DNA of 64,000 nucleotides, from NCBI RefSeq assembly GCF_030542105.1, contig NZ_JAUOFB010000001.1:1178001-1242000 (forward strand), in the 5' to 3' direction. Made by a program: the position numbers and the translations under genes. This stretch comes from Hymenobacter sp. BT730 (GTDB taxonomy: Bacteria; Bacteroidota; Bacteroidia; Cytophagales; Hymenobacteraceae). The notes below the pieces were generated by a model that searched no databases, was not told where the DNA came from, and worked only from the letters and a program-made list of their open reading frames with translations. Each line of letters opens with the position of its first letter. Position 1 is the first letter of the stretch. Shown one piece after another: positions 10,132 to 18,950 of the stretch.

Positions 10132-11004
10132 ATGTATATTCTCGAAAACGAGCTGGCCCGCGTAACGGTACAAGCCCATGGAGCCGAGCTGAGCAGCTTT
10201 ATCCGCAAAGACTTTAACAATCTGGAATATATCTGGCCCGCCGATGCCGCCATCTGGGCGCGGCACGCGCCGGTGCTGTTTCCCATTGTGGGGCGCCTGC
10301 CGCAGGATACTTTTACCTACCAGGGGCAAGCCTACCAGTTGCCGCAACACGGCTTTGCCCGCGACCAGGCTTTTACGCTAGTGCGTCAAACCGCGGCGGA
10401 ACTAGTACTGGAGCTGCGCCCTAATGAAGTTACGCTGGCCCGCTTCCCCTTCAATTTTATTCTGATCATCAGCTACCGCCTGGCAGGGCCTATGCTCACT
10501 ATAGGCTGGGAAGTACACAACCCCGGCAGCGGCGAATTGCTCTTCAGCATTGGCGCACACCCCGCGTTCCGCTGCCCATTGCTGCCCGAAGAGAAGTTTG
10601 AAGACTACTATTTTGAGTTTGATCATCCCATTACCCTAGAGCGGCACCTGCTGGAAGGTGGCCTGCTGAATGGGCAAACGGAGCCCCTGCTACATCAGCA
10701 GAAGGAGCTGCCGCTAAGCTATCCGCTGTTTGAGCAGGATGCTGTGGTGCTGAAACATTTTGATTTCACCCATCTGGCCCTGCGTAGCCGCCGGTCAGCG
10801 CGGGCCGTGCGCCTGCGCTTTGATGGATTCCCCTATCTGGGCCTGTGGACCAAGCAGGCCGGTACGCCCTTTGTGTGCATTGAGCCCTGGCACGGCATTG
10901 CCAGCTCCGTGGGCGACTCCGGCGAGCTGGACGACAAAGAGGGAATTCTCGCCCTGGGTCCCGGTCAGGAATTCGTTACTTCTTACAGCATCACGATTGA
11001 ATAA
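10132..11004 (+). CDS. Aldose 1-epimerase family protein (LacX/YeaD-like)
   Basis: 290 residues of the galactose mutarotase-like fold. Visible landmarks are the opening VQAHGAELSSF, HAPVLFPIVGRL, LPQHGFARDQ with the conserved His, and FSIGAHPAFRCPL. Family members interconvert alpha and beta anomers of hexoses or hexose phosphates; the substrate here cannot be told. It starts 3 bp after the kinase stop and is clearly part of the pnuC operon, though no NAD-related role is known. Confidence 0.88.
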   Translation: MYILENELARVTVQAHGAELSSFIRKDFNNLEYIWPADAAIWARHAPVLFPIVGRLPQDTFTYQGQAYQLPQHGFARDQAFTLVRQTAAELVLELRPNEVTLARFPFNFILIISYRLAGPMLTIGWEVHNPGSGELLFSIGAHPAFRCPLLPEEKFEDYYFEFDHPITLERHLLEGGLLNGQTEPLLHQQKELPLSYPLFEQDAVVLKHFDFTHLALRSRRSARAVRLRFDGFPYLGLWTKQAGTPFVCIEPWHGIASSVGDSGELDDKEGILALGPGQEFVTSYSITIE

Positions 11005-11020
11005 GCCGGGGGCTGCTGAG

Positions 11021-11428
11021 GTGGAAATCCGAAGCATTTCAGCAGTGGATACCTACTCCCTGCGCCACGCCGTGCTGTGGCCTAACCAGCCACTGGCTTA
11101 TGTAATGGTTCCCGATGATGCTACCGGCCAGCATTTCGGGGCCTTCCTGCCCAGCGGAGAACTGGTAGCGGTTATCTCCCTTTTTGTGGCGAAAGATGTG
11201 GCACGCTTCCGCAAGTTTGCTACTTACCCGCCATATCAGCAGCAGGGAATTGGCACTCAGCTGCTCCAGCATACCATAGCTGCTGCCCAAGCGGCCGGCG
11301 CGCATCTTTTGTGGTGCGACGCCCGACTCGATGCCCTGCCATTCTATCAGCGGTTCGGCATGGAAGCAGTAGGCAGCGTTTTCTATAAAGGACCGATAGC
11401 CTATTCCCGGATGGAGCGGAGTCTATAA
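11021..11428 (+). CDS. GNAT-family N-acetyltransferase
   Basis: 135 residues when started from GTG at 11021, 16 bp after the epimerase stop. The acetyl-CoA binding region is the segment FATYPPYQQQGIGTQLL (Q/RxxGxG/A motif), followed by LWCDAR and FYQRFGMEAVG near the C-terminus. The frame stays open upstream into the epimerase gene, but that part is low-similarity shadow sequence. Last gene of the pnuC operon. Substrate unknown. Confidence 0.82.
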   Translation: MEIRSISAVDTYSLRHAVLWPNQPLAYVMVPDDATGQHFGAFLPSGELVAVISLFVAKDVARFRKFATYPPYQQQGIGTQLLQHTIAAAQAAGAHLLWCDARLDALPFYQRFGMEAVGSVFYKGPIAYSRMERSL

Positions 11429-11451
11429 CGGGTATTTAGCTTCAGGAGAAA

Positions 11452-11475
11452 TAAAAAACGGCTCCTAAGAGCCGT
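11452..11475 (-). terminator. Terminator for the small membrane protein gene
   Basis: 7-bp stem (11458-11464 with 11469-11475), 4-nt loop, then TTTTTTAT on the minus strand. It may also punctuate the end of the convergent pnuC operon. Confidence 0.6.
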
Positions 11476-11543
11476 ATAAAGTTCTGCACAGCCACCGGCC
11501 GTCAAAAAAGAGTCCGTAAAAGCTACCGGCAAAAGAGCAGTAG

Positions 11544-11789
11544 TTAAATAATCATCGGCTGATTGGGGCGCACCGGCGTGCGGGACCGGCGGTTGTAGTC
11601 GGGTTCCCAATCATTGATGGGGCGCGAAATGCCGGGCGGCAGGTCCAGGTCGGGTAAACCGTCATCCAGTGGTTCGCCTCCGTCGTCATCGTTATCCGGG
11701 AAGGGGGGGCGTTGAAACCGGCGTCGTGGCATAACCATAAAGTAAGCCAGAATACCGAGTACCACGAGCGTATAGACAAGGCTGATCAT
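11544..11789 (-). CDS. Small single-pass membrane protein, unknown function
   Basis: 81 residues. Residues 1-20 form one membrane helix (ISLVYTLVVLGILAYFMVM), followed by an arginine cluster, then an acidic Asp/Gly segment and a Pro-rich basic tail. The orientation by positive-inside would leave the tail in the cytosol. Not a family I recognise. Support for it being real: a clear membrane helix at the start, a terminator after the stop and no competing ORF. Confidence 0.6.
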   Translation of the reverse strand: MISLVYTLVVLGILAYFMVMPRRRFQRPPFPDNDDDGGEPLDDGLPDLDLPPGISRPINDWEPDYNRRSRTPVRPNQPMII

Positions 11790-12002
11790 GGCGGGAGAGA
11801 CTTAGGTGTAACGCACAGAAAGACCAGAGCTTTTACTACGCTAACGAACTGACCCAAGCGCTGGTTCTCGCTTGCCCGTATTTTGTAGCTGCCCTTTCTT
11901 TCTACCTTAAGTTACTTGATTTTCAGGCGAAAGTAAAGCCAATGGAGCTTTATAGCCCATGAGTTTGGAACTCCCCGCTGGGCGCTCTAGTTTTGCCACA
12001 TA

Positions 12003-12091
12003 GTTTAGGGGTGCCCCACGTCGGGAGAGGCGGAGGGGCTGAGATCATACCCATTGAACCTGCCCGGGTAATGCCGGCGAAGGGAACAAAC
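12003..12091 (+). ncRNA. TPP riboswitch (thi box) aptamer
   Basis: The conserved thi-box core is complete. GGGGTGCC (12008-12015) opens the aptamer, GGGGCTGAGA (12035-12044) is the pyrimidine-sensing arm, and ACCC, TTGAACCTG and GGGTAATGCC follow in order, ending in CGAAGGGAA (12078-12086). A short P1 can form between GTTT (12003-12006) and AAAC (12088-12091). It binds thiamine pyrophosphate and should repress the downstream receptor gene when the cofactor is plentiful. Confidence 0.95.
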
Positions 12092-12111
12092 GATCCGCGA
12101 GCGAAAAACCT

Positions 12112-14601
12112 ATGCGTGCCGACCCCTGGCACCAGGTCCGTTCCACTCTTTCTTTTTCATCCTTGAAAAATTTTCTGATGACCGGCGTGGCCCTTTTGGC
12201 GCTAACCGGTACAGCATGGGCGCAAGGTCCCGTGTCTGGGCAAGTGACGGATGCCCGTACGGGCACAGCGTTGCCGGGCGCCACCATTTTGCTGGATGGT
12301 CAGGCTACCAGCACGGCGGCCGATGCTACCGGAAGCTTCCTGCTCCCGGCTGTGCCTGCCGGAGCGCATGAACTACGCATTACGTTTGTGGGCTACCAGG
12401 CGCAGGTACGCCATGTGCAGGGGCGCGCTACCCCGCAGGAAGTGCGCCTGGCTTTACTGCCCGCCGATGTAGTGACGGGCGAAGCCGTAGTAACGGCCAC
12501 CCGCGCCAACGAAAAAACGGCCACCAGCTATACCAACGTCAGCCGGGAGCAGCTACAGGCCCGCAACTTTGGGCAGGACTTACCTTACCTGCTGGACCAG
12601 ACGCCTTCCGTCGTCACAACTTCGGATGCCGGTACCGGGGTGGGCTACACCAGCCTGCGCGTGCGCGGCACCGATGGCACCCGCATCAACGTAACGCTAA
12701 ACGGCGTGCCCGTGAACGAGGCCGAGTCGCATGGCGTGTTCTTTACGGATTTGCCGGACCTGGCCTCTTCCGTGCAGAGCATTCAGGTGCAGCGTGGGGT
12801 GGGCACCAGCACCAATGGCGCTGGTGCTTTTGGGGCCAGCGTGAACGTAGAAACCACGGGCCTGCGTACGCAGCCTTATGCGGAGGTAAACAACTCCGCC
12901 GGTTCTTATGGTACCTGGAAAAGCACGGTGGCAGCAGGTACGGGCCTCATCAACGGGCATTTTACTTTGGATGCACGAGCCTCGCGGCTGCAGTCGGAAG
13001 GCTATGTAGATAACGCAGCTTCGCGGCTGCACTCGTTGTATCTGGCCGGTACATATTCAGGCAAAAATACGCTGCTACGGGCACTGGTACTGACTGGTAA
13101 GGAGAAAACCGGGCAGGCCTGGTATGGTCTGGCCGACTCGCTGCTGCACAAAAACCGCCGCTACAACGAAGCCGGCACGGACTACGGCCAGCACCTGCCG
13201 GCCTATAAAAACCAAACGGATAACTATCAGCAGGACTACTATCAGTTTTTGGTTTCGCATCAGCTGGCTTCCAACCTGAATCTGAGTGTAACGCCGTTCT
13301 GGACGCGTGGTGGCGGCTATTATGAGGAGTATAAAGTAGGCCAGAACTTCGAAAAATATGGCATTGGAGCCGGGCCGGTTTATGTGCCTAATGCTAGCGG
13401 CTCGCTCGATACCATTACCAGCACGGATGTTATTCGGCGGCGGTGGCTGAAGACGGATTTGTACGGCGCCACCTACGCGCTGCAATGGCGGCCCGCTGCG
13501 GGCCACCTTACTGAAGCCACCTTGGGCGGCGCGGCCATTGGCTACCGTGGCCAGCATTTCGATGAGCTGACCTGGGCCCAGTACGGTCAGAATATTCCGG
13601 AGTCGGGCTCCCGTTATAACGATGAGCCGCTGGCGCATAAAACCGATGTAAACGTGTACGGCCGCGCCAACTTTGCCCTGACCGATAAGCTCAGCACCTT
13701 TGCCGATTTGCAGTTCCGCCACGTGTATTATGCCTTTTTGGGACCAAATACCGAGGGCAGGAAAAGCCAGCAGGCCGTGCGCTTCAACTTCGTCAATCCC
13801 AAAGCTGGCCTCACGTATCAGCTGCGCGAAGGGCTTAATGCTTACGGTTCCTTTGCCGTGGCCCAGCGCGAGCCCACCCGCACCGATTATACCGATACGC
13901 CGGCTGAGCGGCGGCCTACTTCCGAGAAGCTCTATAACACAGAATTGGGCCTGCGTCGCACTACCGGCCGGGTGCAATGGTCAGCGAACTACTACCTGAT
14001 GCAGTATCGTAACCAGCTGGTGCTTTCGGGTAAGCTGGATGATGTAGGCAACCCCATGCACAGTAACGTGCGCGAATCATATCGGACGGGGCTGGAGTTG
14101 GTGGCTGCCACGCGCCTGCTGCCCCAGCTGACGTGGAGCGCCAATGCTACCCTCAGCCGTAATAAAATCAAGAACTACACCGATTACCTGGCCGACTACG
14201 ACAATGGCGGTGAGCGGGGAACGGCATTCAAAAGCACTGATATTTCCTTTTCCCCGGCAGTAATAGGGACCAACACCTTCGAATACGAGCCGGTTGCGGG
14301 CCTGAAGGCGGCTCTGCTCAGTAAATACGTAAGCCGTCAGTACCTGGATAATACCAGCACCAAAGACCGCAGCATCGACGCCTACTTTGTGAATGATGCG
14401 CGGGTACGTTACCTCTGGACGCCTACCAAGCTGGGCGTGCGCGAAGTGGAACTGGCCCTGCTTGTAAGCAACCTGCTGAGCACGGAATACGAGAACAACG
14501 GCTATACCTATGGATACATTTCCGGTGGTGCGCAATACTTTTCCTACCACTATCCGCAGGCGCCGCGCAATTTCCTGGCCTCAGTGAACCTGCGTTTCTA
14601 G
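12112..14601 (+). CDS. TonB-dependent outer-membrane receptor, predicted thiamine (or precursor) importer
   Basis: 829 residues from ATG 12112. A carboxypeptidase-regulatory-like domain (about 38-115) is followed by a plug domain with VTATRANEKTATSYTNVS and YTSLRVRGTDGTRINVTLNG, then a 22-strand-type barrel ending in aromatic F (RNFLASVNLRF). The TPP riboswitch directly upstream makes thiamine uptake the likely role; TPP-regulated TonB receptors are known from Bacteroidota. The start is uncertain: TTG at 12163 gives a compact signal peptide (MKNFLMTGVALLALTGTAWA), better than the long one from 12112. Confidence 0.9.
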   Translation: MRADPWHQVRSTLSFSSLKNFLMTGVALLALTGTAWAQGPVSGQVTDARTGTALPGATILLDGQATSTAADATGSFLLPAVPAGAHELRITFVGYQAQVRHVQGRATPQEVRLALLPADVVTGEAVVTATRANEKTATSYTNVSREQLQARNFGQDLPYLLDQTPSVVTTSDAGTGVGYTSLRVRGTDGTRINVTLNGVPVNEAESHGVFFTDLPDLASSVQSIQVQRGVGTSTNGAGAFGASVNVETTGLRTQPYAEVNNSAGSYGTWKSTVAAGTGLINGHFTLDARASRLQSEGYVDNAASRLHSLYLAGTYSGKNTLLRALVLTGKEKTGQAWYGLADSLLHKNRRYNEAGTDYGQHLPAYKNQTDNYQQDYYQFLVSHQLASNLNLSVTPFWTRGGGYYEEYKVGQNFEKYGIGAGPVYVPNASGSLDTITSTDVIRRRWLKTDLYGATYALQWRPAAGHLTEATLGGAAIGYRGQHFDELTWAQYGQNIPESGSRYNDEPLAHKTDVNVYGRANFALTDKLSTFADLQFRHVYYAFLGPNTEGRKSQQAVRFNFVNPKAGLTYQLREGLNAYGSFAVAQREPTRTDYTDTPAERRPTSEKLYNTELGLRRTTGRVQWSANYYLMQYRNQLVLSGKLDDVGNPMHSNVRESYRTGLELVAATRLLPQLTWSANATLSRNKIKNYTDYLADYDNGGERGTAFKSTDISFSPAVIGTNTFEYEPVAGLKAALLSKYVSRQYLDNTSTKDRSIDAYFVNDARVRYLWTPTKLGVREVELALLVSNLLSTEYENNGYTYGYISGGAQYFSYHYPQAPRNFLASVNLRF
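12116..12160 (+). promoter_or_regulatory. Possible riboswitch expression platform: two mutually exclusive hairpins and a pyrimidine-rich tract
   Basis: GTGCC (12116-12120) can pair with GGCAC (12128-12132), while CCTGG (12125-12129) can pair with CCAGG (12132-12136). The two stems share bases and cannot coexist. The second is followed by a T/C-rich run (12137-12159) as in a weak terminator. It would fit if the true start is TTG 12163. Confidence 0.35.
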
Positions 14602-14642
14602 ACCATGGATTCGCCTAGATGCAGGTTTTGCATTTTTAAAGA

Positions 14643-14670
14643 AAAAAGCCTCGCAACTGCGAGGCTTTTT
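14643..14670. terminator. Bidirectional terminator between the TonB receptor and the APC permease
   Basis: Stem GCCTCGC/GCGAGGC with a 4-nt loop, flanked by A5 on the left and T5 on the right, serves both convergent genes. Confidence 0.85.
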
Positions 14671-14711
14671 GTTTGGTGTAATTGTCCGAAAAATCCGTGC
14701 GGATCCGTGGC

Positions 14712-16448
14712 TCAGATAATCAGCCGTACCCCGCCCAACTCGGAAATATGATAGGGGAACCGGTCGCCGGGGGAGCCGATGAACATGAAGTTTTTGGGAA
14801 TGCCCCACTCCTTGGATAACTCATTTATAAGGGCCGGGCCAAAGTGCCCTTCACGGCAGACAAAGTCTATGTCCAGTTCTCCGTAAGCGCGGTCCAGCAC
14901 CCGCACATCGGTAAGCAACTCAGGAGATACGGTCTGGCCTTCCTGTAGCAGGGTTACAATTTTCAGCCGGTGGGTAAACTCGTTTTCCTGCACGTAGGCC
15001 AGTACTTTGTTCAGGTTTTCCACGTTGTCGCCCTTCGTGAAAAACACGAATTCCTGATTGTTCAGCTCCCGCAGCATCCGGCGTATAGATAGGCGGGCCA
15101 GGCGGGATACGCGGGGCGAATGCTCGGCTATGGAATTGGCCGCTGCCAGCACCAGATTCAGAATAGCAATGCGGTTGAGCATGATATACACCAGCGCCAT
15201 GGTGGGAATAAAATACTGCAGGAAAACCACCAAGTAATCGGGGTGGATTTTGATGTTGCCGTAGAGCGCAATGATAACGCCCGCCAGCGCCAGCAGCACC
15301 GTTAGAATGCCCGCATACACGGGGCGGGGTAGCTTGGGCCGCTTGCTCTTCAGCAGGAAGTTGCCCAAAGCAAAAAACGCCATAACCGACAGGAAGGAAA
15401 TGGTATACACGCCCGCCAGCGGCCCCAGCTCGCCGTTGGTAATCAGCAAAACTGAGATGCAGAGCAGGAAGAAGGTGATAAGAATGACATAGTTGCTGTT
15501 GCGGCGGTTTTCCTTGAGGAAGAACTGCGGCAGAATCCGGTCCAGCGTCATGCGCTTCATCAGGCCGCTCACACCTACAAAGGAGGTTAGCACAGCGCCA
15601 CTCAGCACCGCTACGGCATCCACGGAAATCAGAATGCCCAGCCAGCGGCCCCCGGTAGTATCACCCAGGTGCGAGAGTAGGGTTTCCGTGTGGGTGCTAA
15701 CTTCAGTGAGTGGTAGGGCAGCAATGGCCAGAAAGGCAATAACCGGGTTGAAAAAGCTTACCACAATCCACATATTCCGCAGCGTTTTGGCAAACACGCC
15801 GGGCGCCTGCTCCTCCACAAAGTTGGCGGAGCTTTCAAAACCGGAAATACCCAGCATGGCCGCGCTAAAGCCAAAGAACAGGGCTGTAGTCAGGCTGCCT
15901 TTCAGCGGGGTGTGGAAGTTTAGCGTGAGGGCATCCAGGCCGTGCGTGAAGAGGTACCACACGGCCGCAATGACCAGTATCGTGAGCGTGCCAATGTGCG
16001 TGAGGAAGATGATGACGGCTACCTTTGCCGACTCCGACATACCCATTATAGTAAGAGCCAGAAACAGCCCCAACAGGCCCATCGTAGCGGTAATAATCGG
16101 GAGGCCGTGCCAGAGCGTGTGCAGGTAATGCATGGCCTCGCTGGCTGAAATAACGGCCGTGGCCATATAGGAAAGTATAGTGAGGCAGGCGGCCAGGGCG
16201 GCGTTACGCTTGCTGGTGGTGTTCAGCAGCACGTTGTAGGCGCCACCGTTCAGAGGCAGCGCGCCTACTACCTCGCCATAAATTTTGCGGAACAGAAACA
16301 GCACGGCTCCTACCAGGAGCAAAGCCACAAAGGCATACTGGCCGGCATATGCAATGGCCAGCGCCGACACATACAGGCAGGACGAGGAAATATCGTTGCC
16401 GCATATGGCAGTGGCTTCCAGCTCGCTCAGCTTTTTAGGGTGGCTCAT
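14712..16448 (-). CDS. APC-superfamily permease with C-terminal cytosolic domain
   Basis: 578 residues. About twelve membrane helices lie between residues 15 and 440, starting with the APC-type ELEATAICGNDISSS and including GISGFESSANFVEEQ in helix 6. A soluble tail of about 130 residues follows (from RRMLRELNNQEFVFF), with alternating strands and helices that resemble a universal-stress-like fold. The substrate is probably an amino acid or other amine, not identifiable here. I chose ATG 16448 (MSHPKKLSEL) as this directly precedes the first helix; 51 upstream in-frame codons are not supported. Confidence 0.87.
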   Translation of the reverse strand: MSHPKKLSELEATAICGNDISSSCLYVSALAIAYAGQYAFVALLLVGAVLFLFRKIYGEVVGALPLNGGAYNVLLNTTSKRNAALAACLTILSYMATAVISASEAMHYLHTLWHGLPIITATMGLLGLFLALTIMGMSESAKVAVIIFLTHIGTLTILVIAAVWYLFTHGLDALTLNFHTPLKGSLTTALFFGFSAAMLGISGFESSANFVEEQAPGVFAKTLRNMWIVVSFFNPVIAFLAIAALPLTEVSTHTETLLSHLGDTTGGRWLGILISVDAVAVLSGAVLTSFVGVSGLMKRMTLDRILPQFFLKENRRNSNYVILITFFLLCISVLLITNGELGPLAGVYTISFLSVMAFFALGNFLLKSKRPKLPRPVYAGILTVLLALAGVIIALYGNIKIHPDYLVVFLQYFIPTMALVYIMLNRIAILNLVLAAANSIAEHSPRVSRLARLSIRRMLRELNNQEFVFFTKGDNVENLNKVLAYVQENEFTHRLKIVTLLQEGQTVSPELLTDVRVLDRAYGELDIDFVCREGHFGPALINELSKEWGIPKNFMFIGSPGDRFPYHISELGGVRLII

Positions 16449-16612
16449 GGTGGGTAAAAGAATGGGTAGAATTATTTGGAGAGGAAGTTTACGGGAAAAT
16501 TTGCTGGAGTACATACGAGAACCAAGAAATGCAGTCGGTTTTAATGAGGTAACCGAGCGGCTTTCTGCCGAAACCAAGCTGGCCAAGTGCCTGTTCACCA
16601 TCCCAGAATCCC

Positions 16613-16620
16613 TATCTTTG
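16613..16620 (+). promoter_or_regulatory. Candidate -7 promoter box for the acyl-CoA dehydrogenase gene
   Basis: TATCTTTG, exact TAnnTTTG, 29 bp upstream of the ATG. Confidence 0.45.
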
Positions 16621-16649
16621 GGCTATTCATCCCCACCCATACTCGCACT

Positions 16650-17882
16650 ATGTCTTCGCAAGCTGACGTTCTTTCCCCCAAGGCCAAAGCCTCGAATCAT
16701 CACGGCTCTACCAATGCTGCCGGCTTCACCGATTATTTCGACCTCGACGGCCTGCTGACCGAGGAGCACAAGCTCATCCGCCAGAGCATCCGCGACTTCG
16801 TGAAGAAGGAAATTTCGCCCAATATTGAGAAATGGGCGCAGGACGCACATTTCCCTTCGGAAATCGTGCGCAAGTTTGGCGAGGTAGGTGCCTTTGGGCC
16901 TACCATTCCCACGGAGTACGGCGGCGGCGGGCTCGACTACATCAGCTATGGCCTGATTATGCAGGAAATTGAGCGCGGCGACTCCGGCATGCGCTCCACC
17001 GCCTCGGTGCAGGGCTCCCTGGTGATGTACCCAATCTACGCCTACGGCTCTGAGGAGCAGCGCAAGAAATACCTGCCCAAGCTGGCCTCCGGCGAGTGGC
17101 TGGGCTGCTTCGGCCTTACCGAGCCCGACCACGGCTCCAACCCCGGCGGCATGACCACCAATATCAAGGATATGGGTGATTATTACCTGCTGAACGGCGC
17201 CAAGCTCTGGATTTCCAACTCCCCCGAGTGCCAGGTAGCCGTAGTGTGGGCCAAGGACGAGAATGGCCGCATCAAGGGCCTGATTGTGGAGCGCGGCATG
17301 GAAGGCTTCACTACGCCTGAAATTCACAACAAATGGAGCCTGCGCGCTTCCTGCACCGGCGAGCTGGTGTTCCAGGACGTGCGCGTGCCCAAAGAGAACC
17401 TGCTGCCCAACATCGACGGCCTCAAAGGCCCATTGGGCTGCCTCGATTCCGCCCGCTTCGGTATTGCCTGGGGCGCTATCGGCGCGGCTATTGACTGCTA
17501 CGAGTCGGCGCTGAAGTATTCTATGGAGCGCGTCCAGTTTGGTAAGCCTATCGGCGGCTTCCAACTGCAGCAGAAGAAGCTGGCCGAAATGCTCACGGAA
17601 ATCACCAAAGCCCAGCTGATGGTGTGGCGCTTGGGCGTACTCAAAAACGAAGGCAAAGCCACTTCGGCCCAGATTTCCATGGCCAAGCGCAACTCGGTAG
17701 AAATTGCCCTGGAAATTGCCCGCGAAGCCCGCCAGATTCACGGCGGCATGGGCATTACTGGCGAGTACCCTATCATGCGCCACATGATGAACCTGGAGTC
17801 AGTAGTGACCTACGAAGGTACCCACGATATCCACCTGCTGATTACCGGTGCCGATATCACCGGTATTCAGGCGTTCAAGTAG
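16650..17882 (+). CDS. Acyl-CoA dehydrogenase, glutaryl-CoA dehydrogenase-like
   Basis: 410 residues. FAD- and substrate-binding segments GLTEPDHGSNPGGM and LWISNS are present. The C-terminal YEGTHDIH has the catalytic Glu at residue 389, followed by ADITGIQAF, as in glutaryl-CoA dehydrogenases. That family oxidatively decarboxylates glutaryl-CoA to crotonyl-CoA in lysine/tryptophan breakdown. Without alignment of the substrate-pocket arginine I cannot exclude another short-chain acyl-CoA substrate. Monocistronic, with its own promoter box and terminator. Start MSSQADVLS is preferred over an upstream in-frame ATG 21 codons earlier because that would overlap the promoter. Confidence 0.9.
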   Translation: MSSQADVLSPKAKASNHHGSTNAAGFTDYFDLDGLLTEEHKLIRQSIRDFVKKEISPNIEKWAQDAHFPSEIVRKFGEVGAFGPTIPTEYGGGGLDYISYGLIMQEIERGDSGMRSTASVQGSLVMYPIYAYGSEEQRKKYLPKLASGEWLGCFGLTEPDHGSNPGGMTTNIKDMGDYYLLNGAKLWISNSPECQVAVVWAKDENGRIKGLIVERGMEGFTTPEIHNKWSLRASCTGELVFQDVRVPKENLLPNIDGLKGPLGCLDSARFGIAWGAIGAAIDCYESALKYSMERVQFGKPIGGFQLQQKKLAEMLTEITKAQLMVWRLGVLKNEGKATSAQISMAKRNSVEIALEIAREARQIHGGMGITGEYPIMRHMMNLESVVTYEGTHDIHLLITGADITGIQAFK

Positions 17883-17899
17883 GAAATAGTTACTAGCTT

Positions 17900-17935
17900 A
17901 AAATGGCCGTTCTGGAAGCAGGACGGCCATTTTTT
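17900..17935 (+). terminator. Terminator after the acyl-CoA dehydrogenase gene
   Basis: 11-bp stem (17900-17910 with 17923-17933), 12-nt loop and a T-run. The A-run on the left lets it also serve the convergent minus-strand gene. Confidence 0.85.
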
Positions 17936-17980
17936 GTTTTATCAGCGAGGTATATTCTACTACGCTCCCGGAGTAACGGG

Positions 17981-18343
17981 CTAGGGCTTGCGAAGTAAAT
18001 ACGTCTGGGAAATCATAATATCAGGACCTAATGATGGGATTCTGGTATTGGCTACGGGCGTTGATTCAGCCTGCATCTGTACCACTTCCCAGCCCTGGCT
18101 GCGCAGCTCATTCAGTTTTACCAAAGCCTGGGATTGATAACGTGCCGGGCCTTCGAGTTTATGGTTGAGCGAAATCTTGGCTTGTTCCCCTGTAGGCGAT
18201 ATAGTAACCAGCGTAGCCCGCCCCGTGACTGGAACCTCCAACGTAAGCATCATGTAGCCCGGCTCAGCCGCACTTTTGGGATAAAAAGCCCACGAGGCAA
18301 TGGCTGCTAGCACTAAAGTGAGAACGGGGAATAGCTTTTTCAT
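17981..18343 (-). CDS. Exported small protein, DUF4177-like
   Basis: 120 residues. An N-terminal signal or anchor (about 1-20) is followed by a beta-rich region and the segment LVKLNELRSQGWEVVQM, then TYLLRKP at the end. That helix-strand pattern (LNxLGxxGWEvV ... YLLkR) is what DUF4177-type proteins show; the match is weak and by eye only. It is probably periplasmic. No operon partner: 26 bp separate it from the DUF4268 gene upstream, so the two may be co-transcribed. Confidence 0.65.
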   Translation of the reverse strand: MKKLFPVLTLVLAAIASWAFYPKSAAEPGYMMLTLEVPVTGRATLVTISPTGEQAKISLNHKLEGPARYQSQALVKLNELRSQGWEVVQMQAESTPVANTRIPSLGPDIMISQTYLLRKP

Positions 18344-18369
18344 GTAGGCAATAAAGGCAAATTTTCCAT

Positions 18370-18831
18370 CTACCGCAGCTCGTCAAACGCATACTGCCCG
18401 GTGCTCCAGAACTCATCCAGCGCTATTAAACGGGGCTTGAAAAACGAAATCAGCCGGGGCCAGTCCTCGCGGTTAAAGAGGTTTACGGGGGCCAGCTCCT
18501 GATAAATGCGGCCGATGGGCTGGCCGTTGGCATCTATTGTATCGGCCTCCCATTGCCAGGTTTCGCCCAGGGTTTCTTCCAGCATAGCTTTCAGCGTTTG
18601 GAACTGCTCAAAAAACAGTTCGCGCATATCTGCGTCCGGGTGTGTTAGCTCAATGCCAATGCTGGCGCGCTTGCCATCGGCCTGCAGGCGGAAGTACACG
18701 TGCTTGAGGCCGGTTTTATAATTTATCCAGTTGGTAGGCAGGCCTTCCGCCGAGGGCACTGGCTGCATATACTGCCCAAACGTGGTCCAGAAAGCCTGGC
18801 GCAGCTGCGTTACTTCGGTTTTGCTGTACAT
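18370..18831 (-). CDS. DUF4268 domain protein
   Basis: 153 residues, one DUF4268 domain covering nearly the entire chain. Recognisable features are the opening (R/K)xFWxxFGQYM, WINYKTGLKHVYFR, IGIELTHPDADMRELFFEQF and the WPRLISFFKPRLIALDEFW end. DUF4268 occurs alone in many Bacteroidota and elsewhere fused to nuclease-like domains; its function is unknown. Start is the ATG at 18831 (MYSKTEV); six upstream in-frame codons are unsupported. It faces the HIRAN gene across 119 bp. Confidence 0.82.
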   Translation of the reverse strand: MYSKTEVTQLRQAFWTTFGQYMQPVPSAEGLPTNWINYKTGLKHVYFRLQADGKRASIGIELTHPDADMRELFFEQFQTLKAMLEETLGETWQWEADTIDANGQPIGRIYQELAPVNLFNREDWPRLISFFKPRLIALDEFWSTGQYAFDELR

Positions 18832-18950
18832 AGAAATCAAAAATACCAAGTGTAACCGGGATACTACGGTTTAGGAGGAGTGGGGCGCATGGGCGGTTTT
18901 ACCGGCCGGCGTGTTATTATTACACCTTCATTCGTTGTTCCATTTGCATT

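Noticed and set aside
10760..11020. 87-codon upstream extension of the GNAT frame
   Set aside because: Overlaps the epimerase gene out of frame and shows no GNAT similarity; the GTG at 11021 gives a normal start.
13075..13977. 300-codon minus-strand frame inside the TonB receptor
   Set aside because: Shadow of the barrel-coding sequence.
16623..17783. 386-codon open frame on the minus strand opposite the acyl-CoA dehydrogenase gene
   Set aside because: It lies entirely antisense to a clear enzyme gene, with low-complexity Ala/Gly/Leu translation and no domain; it is a GC-driven shadow.
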